From Sorex araneus (taxonomy: Eukaryota > Chordata > Mammalia > Eulipotyphla > Soricidae), in contig NC_073302.1 in NCBI RefSeq assembly GCF_027595985.1, positions 164,717,951 through 164,781,950 on the forward strand: a stretch of DNA of 64,000 bases, written 5' to 3'. Both the position numbers and the translations under genes were made by a program. The notes under the pieces are model-generated. The model saw only the letters and a program-made list of their open reading frames with translations, was not told the origin of the DNA and searched no databases. The number at the start of each line of letters is the position of its first letter. Within the stretch, counting starts at the first letter, position 1. Below, in pieces: positions 49,901-60,764 of this stretch.

Positions 49901-52900
49901 TTTAATAAATGCTCAAAACAGTGTATTTTGCTCTAAAGAATGATCTCCATATAACATACATGAAATATATTTATCTATATAAAATCATCCGACCAATACT
50001 GATCTACCAAAATCTACTTCAAATAAAGGTAATATATGAGTCCATCATTACATTTATGTATTTTATGGGGAATATTTTTGGTGAGAGAATAACATAATGG
50101 CTCTTGACTACTTTGCATTTTCTGCTCAGTTACTTATACCAGACATATATATATTATTTCTGCATATTGTTTTGTCCTCTCTTAACACCTCTGAAAACAC
50201 CTAATGGTATTTATTGAGCTTGATCTTAATTGCTTCTCATAAGAATCCAGAAGTTCTGTGACAGAACTTAAAATGCAGGCAATGAAGACATTTACAAAAA
50301 AAAAAAAGGCATTTTCTCTTACTTCACTATTGAAAGCCTGTCATTCGAAAACTTGAGATTTCCCTTTTGAATGGCTCTTCATAAAGATGAAGCAACAGGG
50401 TTGCGGTACACTTCTCTGACAGTCATTTGTAATTGGAGTATCTTGTCATTCCCAACAATCAGCTTTTATCTCTGACCTATCAAAATAACACGTGAACTGC
50501 GTAATTCGCCTTTTGTAAGGTGCAGTGACAATGTTGTCGCTTCTAGTCTTATGAATCACTTCTGCAAACTGGTTTGATTTCCTAAAAATGACAGAGCTCA
50601 GTGAACACTCAGGCTTTTCAGTGCACAAGGCAGACCAAGCGCCCACCAGACTAAAGTGCAGTGCTGCGGACGGAGCCCCTAATCACCTCCCCTTCCACAT
50701 GGAGCACACGGAATGAACATCAGTGATTCAATCTTTCCTTTGTGTCCAGGATATCACAACATTCATAAAAAGAGCATGTACATTCTTATATGCTTTAGGC
50801 ATTGACTTGTGTGATATTTTCCCAGAGAATGTGCTTGTAGAAAAAAAAACGGAACTTTTTCAATGATCTCTATAAAGTCCACTCTGTGACCTTTAATTGC
50901 ATAGGAAATTCTACCATGTTTGAATCATACCCCTGATTCTCTGTTGAAGAACTATTTTGTTGTTGCTGGAATGCAAGCCTACATTTCCCCATTTTTGTCA
51001 CTTTCCGAGATTTCAAAGACTCAAAATATACCGCATGAAGAGTTGGGAAATAAAACCACAAACTATAGTATAATAAACAGAAGAAAGTTTTCAAATAAAA
51101 TATTAATGTGCTGGAGAGTTATCCAAATCAGGTTTTCAAAAGAAAAAATTTAAATATAATTAATTACTTATTAGAAAGATATGAGTACAATGTTATTCAG
51201 TTTATGGATTCGGTCAAATGATGACCAAGGAAGAAATTTATAGAAATCTGAAAAACATAAAACATGACGGTTCATTAGGATTCAATTTTGGAACATCAAA
51301 TACTGTTTTTCGCTAGTGAAATGACCCATTTCCCCCACATTTTGAAAACTGATATATTTACAAAGAAGAAAAGAGGCAAAATACACTAAGTCCGTGTTGA
51401 TTCAATTTCATGTATTTAACATTTTTGGGCTTCTACTATGAAAAGTTAATGTAGAGAATGATATACTTTTAAAGTATGAACATCTCAGGAAAGGTAGAAG
51501 ATTTACTTTATATGATAAATGACATTTGTTATAAAACTTAGGAAATAAATTGCTATTTCATAACATTTTTATCTTTAATATTGTCTTTCAACATATTCCA
51601 TTTATGTATACAGTATTCATAATGTAAATAGTGTAATTAATGAACCAACTGAAAACTGTCCTTGGTAAGAAGTATGGAAAATATGCCACATATACTCTAA
51701 AGCTATAGGAATGACACTGGGAAGAAACAGATTTTTATAAAGTTTAGTAAAACTTCAACAGATTAAACTGCCAACTATAGTCTCTTTTACTTGACTGAAG
51801 GGGGAAGGTCCATATTTTAAACAAACACTGAGTTTGAACTATTTTGATGAAACCCTTAGAATTAAGGTATGAGTTGGATATAAAGCCAAATGCACTCTCC
51901 TATAACTAGAATGAGAGATTTCAGAAATGCTTTTTCTTCTAGAGATAGGATATTAGACAGGTACATCTTATTTTTAACCTAACAAGTTCAGAGTCCACTT
52001 GCTTTAGAACCACTTCTTTTAATTTAATATATAAGTTCATGTGTACACTAGAAGGCAGTGATATGGCTTCTGAACTGCACTATATTTAGCTGAAACCGAT
52101 GGAGAAACAACACAAAACTGTCAGGTCAGTGCCATACTGGTAAATGATGAGCACTTTTCGGATGCTAGCCTATACTGATATTATTTAAAAATTTAAAATA
52201 AATGTAATAATTTTAAGTTGAAGATTTTAATCCATTTAAAGTTGAAAATTACTCTTCAATACAGAGGTTAAATGGGGTTCACAGGTGGTCACATTTCCAT
52301 GTCCTACCAAGTCTCTAGGGATTGGAGTTATTATACTCTACATAAACATCTTCACTCTATAACCACAATTCCATTGCAAGGTGCCAGTGAAAAAGAGACT
52401 GGTCACTTTTTTTGACTGGTATAATGAGGTGGCTGGAGTTCCTTTTATAGCACTTAGAAAATATATGCAGACACTATTTCACAAGACAGTTACTATTAGA
52501 GTTAGTATCAGATTTACAATAGTAAAACCACTTTGTGTCAAAGCAATTCTCTACTGAGAACCGGTTAAAGAACTGGCAGAGAGCCTGATTCTACTTATAC
52601 TGTCAGCATTTACATATAAAGGTATTTTATACAAAAAGACATTACTAAATATAAAGTAAAATGGCTTTCCTCCCAAATGCTACCCACTGGACCTAGAATA
52701 GTCAAAAATGTTTCAGATGTAAAATTTCCTTTAGTAGTCACATTCTGGAAAGTAGAGCATTAGTATTAAATTTAAGAACTTGCATAATATATAATAAAGC
52801 AATAAATACTAAATCATGTTTTTGATATAATTAATTCCTTTGTGACAAACTTTATCAAGTTTGGTAACTTTCATCCAAAGTCCAAACAGAGGCAATTTAG

Positions 52901-53599
52901 GGGACTTAATCCTGTTTTTGAAAGGCTATGTATTTGACTTGACCTAAACAGCGCTACATCCTAAGCTGAAAGCCCAATAGGATCTGTGAAAGGTATAAGC
53001 TAATTGGCCAGAATATTACTTTATAGTATTTTTTTTTGGTCCAAGTCAATTAAGAAGCTCTCTATCAAGCCATCACTTTGGGGAAGGAAGGAGATGCACA
53101 AAGGTATACATATCCAGCCAGCCAGCCATGCTTTAGCTCAAACTAATCTCAAGAATTGGTGGTTCAGAAGCATAATCCAAAGCAAATCGGTGTCTTTGGG
53201 GGCACTCATAAGAGCATCTATCCACAGTAAACTGCTAAATCTTATGGCATGTGCTTCAAGGTCACGGAACATTCTGTGAAATATTAGAATTCACCAGGCT
53301 CCACAGGATCCACCATATCAAACATGCTAATGACGTGAACTAACTTCATGAAACTTTAAACACATTGGCGTGACAAGAACGAGTCAGGAGCGATCTCAGT
53401 AGCTGATGGCAAACGGATAGGACTATCTAAAAAGTTACTTTTATCAACAAGCCAGGAAATCTAACGAAAAGACGGCACAACAAGGCTGAAACTTCAGCTT
53501 TCCAAAAGGCAAGGGGTGCCATGGAATATCTTGGTGCAGATTTTCAGAGACAATACCCAGGCTAGTGCTATTTCTTGGAAAAATGTCAGAGGTACTTAC

Positions 53600-53846
53600 A
53601 TGAAGGAAGACCAGATCAGATTAGTCCTTGGGAAATTTTCCTTTCTTAAGGGAGAGAGAGAAAGAAAAAAAAAATAACAAGATCTTTACTTCGTCCAGCC
53701 TGGAAGTGCTTCTCCACCTATTTCAAACATGCAGCCGCGGCGACCCACACAGAACCTTCAAAGTCAATCCAATAGCAGCCCGAAGATGTCTGGGTGTACG
53801 CGTGTGCTCAAGTGTCTGTGACTGCGAGCAGAGCGAGCAGAGAGCT
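53600..53846 (-). other. MEF2C: MEF2C non-coding exon 1
   Basis: In sense this reads from about 53846 (AGCTCTCTGCTCGCTC...) through GACACTTGAGCACACG and CAGACATCTTCGGG to CTTCCTTCAT at 53600, then donor GTAAGTACC. It matches the 5' leader of MEF2C mRNA as I remember it, including the pyrimidine/T-rich stretch before CTTAAGAAAGGAAAA. The donor is excellent. The 5' boundary is approximate because the start site cannot be fixed from sequence; transcripts may begin further up in the island. Spliced to exon 2 it gives a leader of about 385 bases. Confidence 0.82.
53686..53730 (-). other. Short upstream ORF in MEF2C exon 1
   Basis: Sense ATG at 53730 opens a 14-codon frame (MFEIGGEALPGWTK) ending in TAA at 53686. 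It lies wholly inside the non-coding exon. With the exon 2 uORF, it means that scanning ribosomes meet at least two start codons before the MADS-box ATG. No evidence of coding conservation can be judged here. Confidence 0.5.
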
Positions 53847-53925
53847 GGAGACGATGTGTGTGTGCGCGAGAGCGCGCTGGGGGAGCGCGCGCGGGGCCGC
53901 GCATTCGCGCGCGCCGAGACCGCTC

Positions 53926-54057
53926 GGAGGAGGAGGAGGCGGAGGAGGCGGATGAGGAGGAGGAGGAGGAGGTGGTGGAGAGGAGGAGGAGGAGGTGGAA
54001 GAGGTGGAGGAGGAGGAGGAGGTGGTGGTGGTGGAGGAGGAGGTGGAGGAGGAGAAA
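53926..54057. repeat. Imperfect (GGA)n/(GGT)n purine tract in promoter
   Basis: About 130 bases of almost pure GGA triplets with GGT runs on the plus strand, giving a CCTCC-rich template for MEF2C sense. Every plus frame reads as polyGly, polyGlu/Arg or polyTrp/Arg without stops, so long frames over it (53628-54143, 53858-54322 and minus 53764-54258) are low-complexity artefacts. Confidence 0.85.
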
Positions 54058-54179
54058 GTGGCTCTCAGCGGCCGGCCGGATTAAAAGTAACCAGACTCGT
54101 CCAGAAAACTGCGTCCAGGAAGGAAGTGACAGAAGACGAATAGGAAAGAGAGAGCCGCTCACAGCCTTTGAAACCTCGC

Positions 54180-54255
54180 GTAAAAAGGCGGGGGGCGGGG
54201 GGCGTGGTGGAAGGATATTGGGAGGGGAGGCGGGGGTGGCTGGGAGAAGGGGGCG
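54180..54255 (+). other. G-run cluster, possible G-quadruplex
   Basis: Several runs of four to six G within 75 bases (GGGGGGCGGGGGGCG, then GGGAGGGGAGGCGGGGG, later GGGGGC) lie just upstream of the promoter tract. They fit the G3+ loop pattern for intramolecular quadruplexes. Structure is inferred from sequence only. Confidence 0.5.
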
Positions 54256-54270
54256 CACAGGCTGGGGGTT

Positions 54271-54699
54271 CCAAGCACGTCCGATGAAGTGCCTCTTGCC
54301 TTCTTATTTTCCCTTTATTTGATTTTTGTCCTTGCCTTGGCTCCGCTCTGCCTGTTCCTCCTCGTCTCTCCAGCACAATCCCGAACCGTTGACTCTTCCT
54401 TGCGAGCTGGAGAAATCATCAGTTTCACTCTTGCAAAAGGGGGGCGGGACTAGAGCTCGAAGCATTTTAATAAAACAAACATCCAGCAGTTCCCTCCTCA
54501 CCCCTCCAGTCGCAACTAGATTGATAAATTACTCCAGCACACTACTTTAATTATGTATATGGTATGCAGAATAAATCACTGAACATCAGTACCTCAATCA
54601 AGCACTTTTAAATGATAATTGCATCTTGGTGAATCAATCTTTCCATTCCTGACATTTTGCTAATTTTAGTTTTACGGTGGGGTAATGGCACATGCCACA
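54271..54699. other. Upstream region between two CpG blocks
   Basis: Moderate-GC sequence to about 54530, then an AT-rich stretch (54535-54680). The AT-rich part has octamer/homeobox-like words (TTAATTATG, ATAATTGCAT, AATCAATC). It may be a promoter-proximal control region. No exon could be placed. Confidence 0.35.
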
Positions 54700-55120
54700 C
54701 GCAAACCTAATGACAATTCTTTATTGCACGAAAAGAAGACAACACGGCGAGCGGCGGCTCCCCGCTCCCTCTGGGCGCCGCGGCCGAGGACGCTCGGAGA
54801 ACTGAGTCGCGGCTGCCGCGCTCACTCCCCGGGGATGCTGCGAGCCAGCCAGCAGGAAAGTCCTTCTAAAGTCGGAATCTTCCCTCTGACCAATCGGAGC
54901 GCGACCCTAAGAGTTGTGCTTGTGACTTTTCCCCCGTTTGAGCGCGCGTTAACCATTTCGTTCTTCCAGCGGTCGCAGCGCGCATCCGTTATTCACGCGG
55001 AAAAACCACGGTGCAGGATGTCTGCGGCGTTGGATTCCAGCGCGCTTTCCCGCACGCCTGGGCTGCGCGGCTCCCGGCCCCGCGAGGCTACAGGGTTGGG
55101 GAAAGAAAGCCGAAAGGCTT
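54700..55120. promoter_or_regulatory. Second CpG-rich block upstream of MEF2C
   Basis: CpG-dense sequence (GGCGAGCGGCGGC, GGGCGCCGCGGCCG, GAGCGCGCG, CGCGCGGC). A plus-strand frame of 208 codons (54685-55311) crosses it. It looks like a GC-rich chance frame: Arg/Ala/Ser/Pro-rich, no recognised domain, start context unremarkable. It may be part of the same broad promoter domain as the block at 53.7-54.3 kb, or the start of an antisense non-coding RNA. Confidence 0.6.
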
Positions 55121-57055
55121 GTCCTGCTGTTAGCCCTGAACAGATCATTAAAGAATTTCCAGCGTTTGGGATCTCGACTTTGTCGTGGGGCCGTGAACTT
55201 TCTAATCAGTTTAGAGATATTTGCCGAGGCGGTGGCTTCCTCGGAGGCTTCCCCCTCCCTCCTCCCACTCTATCTCTTCCACACCTTGCTGGATTTTATC
55301 CAGGGTATTAGCTCGTAAACTAAACCAACTTCCCAAATGCATTCCCTATCCAATCTCTCAGGACTTCACTTATCCTGAAGAGTTTCAGCTGCACAGGAAG
55401 CAGAAATGGAGACAGATAAGGAAGATACTTATGTTAAGGCTTAAAGCAGAGTAAACATTTTAACTTACCCCCATCCCCCCCCCAAGAATAAAGGTTCATA
55501 TTCAAGATTTAGGAAAGATTACTAGGGTTTGGGCACCTCCCCTCCCTGGGCAATTCTACCACGCTCAATAAAGACCACACAAAATATACCAACTAGTACA
55601 CACACCAGGAAAAAAAAAACACACAATGGAATGGCATGCCAGTGGGATTACAAATTATATACAAAATGTTAAAACTAAACAGAAAGAAGTGAATATTGTA
55701 AAAGGAAGAAAGGAGAAGACAGGAGATATAAAAACGTTGAATGTGTAAGAGTAGACAATAGGAGCATACTGAAATACCTAGCTAATTAAAGATTTTTCTT
55801 CCGCACTTAAAAAATTCCTTTGAGCACTATGTGTTTAACCCAATGACTAGTTGCATTTCCTGTTAAGTTCTACACTGTGCCTCTGGACTATTTTCATGTA
55901 TGAGGACAGTGTGATTCCAAAAGCCTGAGTGGGCTCAACCTTTAAGGAGTCATTCTCAAGTCATCACTTGAAAGGAGAAGGTTGATTTTTACAGGCAAGT
56001 ACAAGATGTGAACAATCTTCAGGCTTCTGGCTAATCACTTCTGCGACTATCAGCACTGCTAAGATGAATCTCCTGCTTTCACTATGGGAAAGCATGGCAA
56101 ACTGTCAGAAAGCTAAACCCATCTGAAAGCGTATTTTTTTGAATATGACTATTTATAATAGTTTCTTTACCTGTGACTTTGCTACTATCATGCATTTATC
56201 AAATGGCAGAAATTAGCTATGCCAAGATATCAATCAAGGTACAAAGTTCTTAAAAATTAAAACAACCAAAGACACATAATTACTTGGCATTCCAAAGTTT
56301 GTCTATACATGGTGATAAGAATGGAATTAATTTGTTTCCCTGATGCACAAATGTTCTGAGAAAGCAAACTAGTTGGGAAACATGTGAGTTTATTGACATA
56401 ATGCCGAACATTGATGCAATAATCGTAACAATCTATATTTATTACATGTACAAAAAGATACAGACAACATGTTACTCTCAACTATACTATTTTTGATGGA
56501 TTGTAGGAATATTTCTGTTTATCAAAATACAGTACGCTTTAGTCTTAGGCTTTCTTCCTTAAAAAAGATACTATTTTATCTTTCAACAATTTAAAAATTA
56601 TTTGATAATGAAAATTAAACATTCAGAATTATCAATGATATAGCATCAAAAGTATACTTGAAAGTATATAATTTAATCCAACAATGTGAAACATTTGAAA
56701 ATTATTTGGATCTGGAATGTATCACAATTGGCCTTTTAAATTGTAATATTTTCCTCTTTTGCTTTAGATTCATAATTATGTGTGATTGATAAAGCTCTAA
56801 GTTAATTTAGAGTAATTTTCCTTCATATGAGTCTTCATACCTGAAGCAAAAAGAGGAGGTGGTAAAGGAATACACAATTTAAAGTTACCTGAGATTTAAA
56901 ATTAGTCATTGGTAATCCACAAACTGATTAACCCAAAATTTGCTTTGTGTTCATCTTTAAATATTTATCTCTTTTTTTTAAAAAAAATCCAAGCCATCCC
57001 TATCCTTGCTGTCTTGGTACCTGGCTAGTATCAGATTTATTCTGGTAGAGAAAGA
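55121..57055. other. Intergenic sequence, no gene seen
   Basis: AT-rich DNA upstream of MEF2C. It has a pyrimidine-rich patch at 55235-55285 and short C and A runs (55470-55483, 55610-55620). No SINE, exon with a convincing splice pair, or RNA gene could be supported. Confidence 0.5.
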
Positions 57056-57059
57056 TAAG

Positions 57060-57175
57060 GTGTGAGAAGGCCTGATTCAAGATCTGTGCTTAACTAATGA
57101 CTTTATCCTTTCTGGTCCTCATTTTGCTATGGGTTAAATGAAATTTAGAACTTGTTCCAGTTCTATGATTGCAAA
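57060..57175 (+). repeat. MIR SINE fragment
   Basis: The sequence follows the MIR middle and core in order: a 'cctgattcaagatctgtgct' equivalent of the box-B side, then 'ctaatgactttatcc' for the 'gtgaccttgggca' part, then 'tctggtcctcattttgctatgggttaaatg' for the 'cctcagtttcctcatctgtaaaatg' part. It is diverged, as expected of an ancient mammalian repeat. Confidence 0.45.
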
Positions 57176-57179
57176 GCAG

Positions 57180-59420
57180 ACATTTCTTTAGCCAACTAGG
57201 AGACTACCCTCTTAAAGGGTAACATTTTCTTTCAGAGAAAATGTCCTTGGATTAAGGCACTCTTAAACCAGCTTTTTAACTACCAATCATCAAATATTTC
57301 TCACATTAGTGATTATAACTGCTTCCTAGACATATAAACATATACTGACTTGTCTTCCTCCCAAAAGAATTGTTTAGCAATATATTTAATTAAAATGACA
57401 TAAAGAAGGTATGAGCCTTAGGATTTTAACTCAGTGGAAAATAAATTTCTAATTTTTATTCAGGATTGCATACCATCTTACTCCAACCTCCTCCCTTTAC
57501 TACTTCCCTACATTAAAGCAGCAGTCTACTAAAGCCCTATGCACTGGGTCTGCCTGCTTTTATGCTTGGCCCACGCTGGGTGTAGCTCTTGAAGTGAGCT
57601 TTAAGAAATTATTTTCAAGTAAGCTGGGGTGGTTGCTACAGCAACTCACCCTGAGATGAAGAAAGGCAATAGATTAATCTACCCCTCAAGATTATTCAAC
57701 TGTATAGTATTTGCTCTTGAACCAGAATATTTCTTAACATAAACATGACAATGGAACATAGAAGTTAAGAAAAATATAACAAAAAGTAATAGATAATTCC
57801 AACAGCATAAAAAGATGCTATATCTTTTTATAATGTATAGGTGATATATATAACTTTCCCAGAAATGGATTCATTATAAAAAAGACTTGGAAACTTGAAC
57901 ATTGACATCTGAACTTTAAGCAAAATGGCATGGCGCTACTAGCAATAGGAAGTATATTATACTTATATAACTATTACTTTTGTGTATATTTATGTCTATT
58001 TTCAAGATACTTGGTGATGAAGAATTTGCAGTTTTACCTTTGTGAATGACCTTTGTGCTAGATAACATTATAAATGGTAACTACTTACCACATACACTTT
58101 ACTGTCTCAGTCATTTGCCTTCCATTCTTTACTTCATCTCTTCATAGAAGTTACTTCACAGTTTGCAACTCTACTTTGGCACCCTAAAGTGTGGAAATAT
58201 ATAAAAAAATGTAGTATTTTCTGAAAGATGCTGATAAGTATTAAAGTACATTTAAATAAGTTTCATTATTTAAAAAAGTGACTTTTCACCTGAAGTCACA
58301 TTAATATTAATTCTAATTAAAAACCAATGTAAAATAATTAAAATTATCATAGCACTTATAACTCATAAATAGTGCCAAAGACCTAATTTCAAAAACTTTA
58401 GTTACACTTTTTATAAAAAATATATTATACATACAGAATATATATTAGTAGAGTATTTCTGATTGCCAGTCTGTGTTATACAAGGGGGTTATTATTCTGA
58501 GGTTTAATCATATTTCTATCTCATACCTAGAGATCCTATCTATTATTTATCCTTATTTTTATATCTGATGAAAAATTATAATAAGGAATCTCAAGTCCAT
58601 CATGTCCCTAGCTGACCAAATTCATCAAGTTGGGGTGTTTGGGATGCAAGTGAAGTATGCTGAGAGAGCTTCAAATGTGTTGTCTAAAGGCAACTTAAAA
58701 TACTTTGGGATAGTCATGTAGTCAGCACTGTTTAAGTCTATTACCAACAATACCATTTAATTGTACTTAACATACACAGATGCTCCTGTGTTCTAATCTG
58801 TTTGAAGCTATCTCTCCATGAGTGGAGCACACAAATGAACCTTTCCTTGACTTCAGACTGGGTCTGGTTCTCACAACCCTGAGACCTCTCAGACTCTGAT
58901 GGTCAGTACTCATTTTCCCATTTGTACAGCAGGAAGACTTCTCAGAGTGAGGAGTCATTACGATTTATATAGCCTCTATATTTGGGTTGACATTCTGAAG
59001 ATTTATTTTTACGTTTAGCCTGTTTTAAAGTCAAGGAGAAATGAAGAATTTTGGCCACTGTTGTTTTGGGGGTGTTCGCTGAATTTGAATTAGTCTAAAC
59101 ATGTTCACTAGTAATCAGTACCCCGTGACCAAGTGAATTCCCTTTCTCCCAGCTCAACTGGATTTTACAGCCAGTCTACTAAGTGGAAATAATAATCCAC
59201 ATCTCCCAGGGCCTTTTCACCTTACAGAACGCAATCTTCCTGAAATAATGTCTGAAAGATATGCTAAGGGTCTTTTAAATGCCAGTTAAAAGTATGATAC
59301 AGTTTCTTCTTTTTCTGCTATCAGGACGTCCAAATAAGGCTTGATCAGTAAATTTGCTGGGAAGGCATGGCTAATTAAAAAGTATTCATAGGCATGGGTA
59401 AATTTTATGGACTTTACTTC
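57180..59420. other. Intergenic sequence, no gene seen
   Basis: AT-rich DNA with no recent SINE, CpG block or supported exon. A minus-strand frame of 63 codons (58767-58958) has no recognisable features. Confidence 0.45.
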
Positions 59421-59426
59421 TCTCTC

Positions 59427-59666
<240 letters not shown>

Positions 59667-59869
59667 TCTTTTTTTTTTTAAACTGTTCACTTGAACGTTG
59701 ATTCTATTCCCTTTCTCGAAATATCACAGAAAACCTCAATTCAGAGAATGGATTTCCACAGGACCTCTTTTAGCTACTTCTGGTTACCTCTATGTGGACG
59801 CCCTTTAATTTTTAAACATCTTTATTCAAGACTGGGGTGGGGGTTAAAAACTCCTGTGTGTGTGCCGGG

Positions 59870-60760
59870 AGGGGTATTCTGCGATGATTGGTGCCCCCTC
59901 CTTTGTCTGTCCAGAAGAGGGTTGGCATTCAGCCCTGGCTACCCCTTACAGACCCAGACGGGGGACGCCTCTGGTTGCAGCAGCTCCCCGGCCGGGTTAT
60001 TGATTGCAGGCTGAAACCATCCCTCCAGTTGATTGGTGTGCAGAGAGAATCCGCGCTGGCTGGGCTTTCCGCTGGGGCGCAGCGGACGCAACGCCATCCA
60101 ATTATTAGTGTCGATCCTCCCTCCACACTGCTCCCACCACCTAGACACTCCTTCCCCCTCCCCCACACACCTACTTTCCACGGTGAGGACCGAGCCGAGG
60201 GGCGGGGGCTCCCTCCCGGGAGTTTCTAGAGCTCCGAGGCTGCTAGTGGGGTGAGTGCGCCACGTGCGCGCGCCACGGGAGGAGACGGCGTGCTCGGCGC
60301 CCTCGGGGGCTGGGTGCCGGGGGCGGGGGGGCCTGCTTCGGCCAAGGGCAAGGAGGGGGTGTGCCCGCGGGGAACGTGGAGGCTGGGCGGAAAGACCGCG
60401 TGGGAGGGCTCCGGGGAACAGACTCAACGGGGGTGGGGGGAGACTCCGCTGGGGGCGGTGAGAGAGGAGTTGCCCTGCTCGGCCGGTTTGGGGATCTTGG
60501 CATTTCCCCTAGGTTGTTGAGAGAACCCCGAAGAGCCGGGGGTGAACTTCACGCCCCGCACGTAAGTGACCCTTCCCCGCTCCTCCTCCCCCCGCTGGGG
60601 GCACAAAGCGTTGGCACGCGGTCTGCGTCTCGGGCTCAGGCCGTCCCGGGTGCGCCCAGCGTTTGGCGAGCCTGGGCGAGCGGGCGAGGCTGGCGGGGGT
60701 CCGGTTGCCGCCTCCCAAACCTGCCAGCCTGCTTCGCTCACCTGATAGATTTATGGAAGA
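59870..60760. promoter_or_regulatory. Distal CpG island, candidate antisense or alternative promoter
   Basis: About 0.9 kb of CpG-rich DNA with G-runs at 60310-60345 and 60425-60460, 6 kb upstream of the MEF2C exon 1 island. Plus-strand donor-like sites lie at 60251 (GTGAGT) and 60562 (CGCAC|GTAAGTGAC). A minus-strand donor-like site, ATCAG|GTGAGC, ends an exon at 60742. MEF2C in other mammals has a divergent antisense lncRNA and further upstream first exons, so either reading is possible. Several overlapping frames exist on both strands, none with a recognised domain. Confidence 0.6.
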
Positions 60761-60764
60761 GGAC

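Larger units (their letters stand above)
39833..53593. other. Intron segment free of SINEs
   Basis: Nearly 14 kb of AT-rich intron leading back to exon 1. It holds one MIR, simple repeats and a 30-base palindrome. No young SINE and no exon could be supported. Short frames here lack any recognised domain. Confidence 0.5.
421..53599 (-). other. MEF2C: MEF2C large first intron
   Basis: About 53.2 kb between the non-coding CpG-island exon (donor at 53599-53594) and the start-codon exon (acceptor at 421-418). Mammalian MEF2C is known for a very long 5' intron that holds tissue-specific enhancers and alternative promoters. The size here fits that. No internal protein-coding exon could be supported. 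The contents (SINEs, MIR/L2 relics, microsatellites, putative regulatory blocks) are listed separately. Confidence 0.8.
53730..54270. promoter_or_regulatory. MEF2C: MEF2C CpG-island promoter
   Basis: There is a dense run of CpG and GCGC motifs at 53800-53930 and again at 54060-54260, in an otherwise AT-rich region. It covers the 5' end of the MEF2C non-coding exon and the DNA just upstream in the minus-strand sense. No convincing TATA box is seen at the expected distance, so dispersed initiation is likely. A GGA/GGT tract and G-runs sit inside it. CpG-island promoters are often bidirectional, so a plus-strand antisense RNA could start here too. Confidence 0.75.

Noticed and set aside
53628-54322. 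Long overlapping plus and minus frames rich in Arg, Gly, Glu and Leu
   Set aside because: They run through the GGA/GGT tract in all frames; composition is the repeat itself and the MEF2C exon 1 lies here on the other strand as non-coding sequence.
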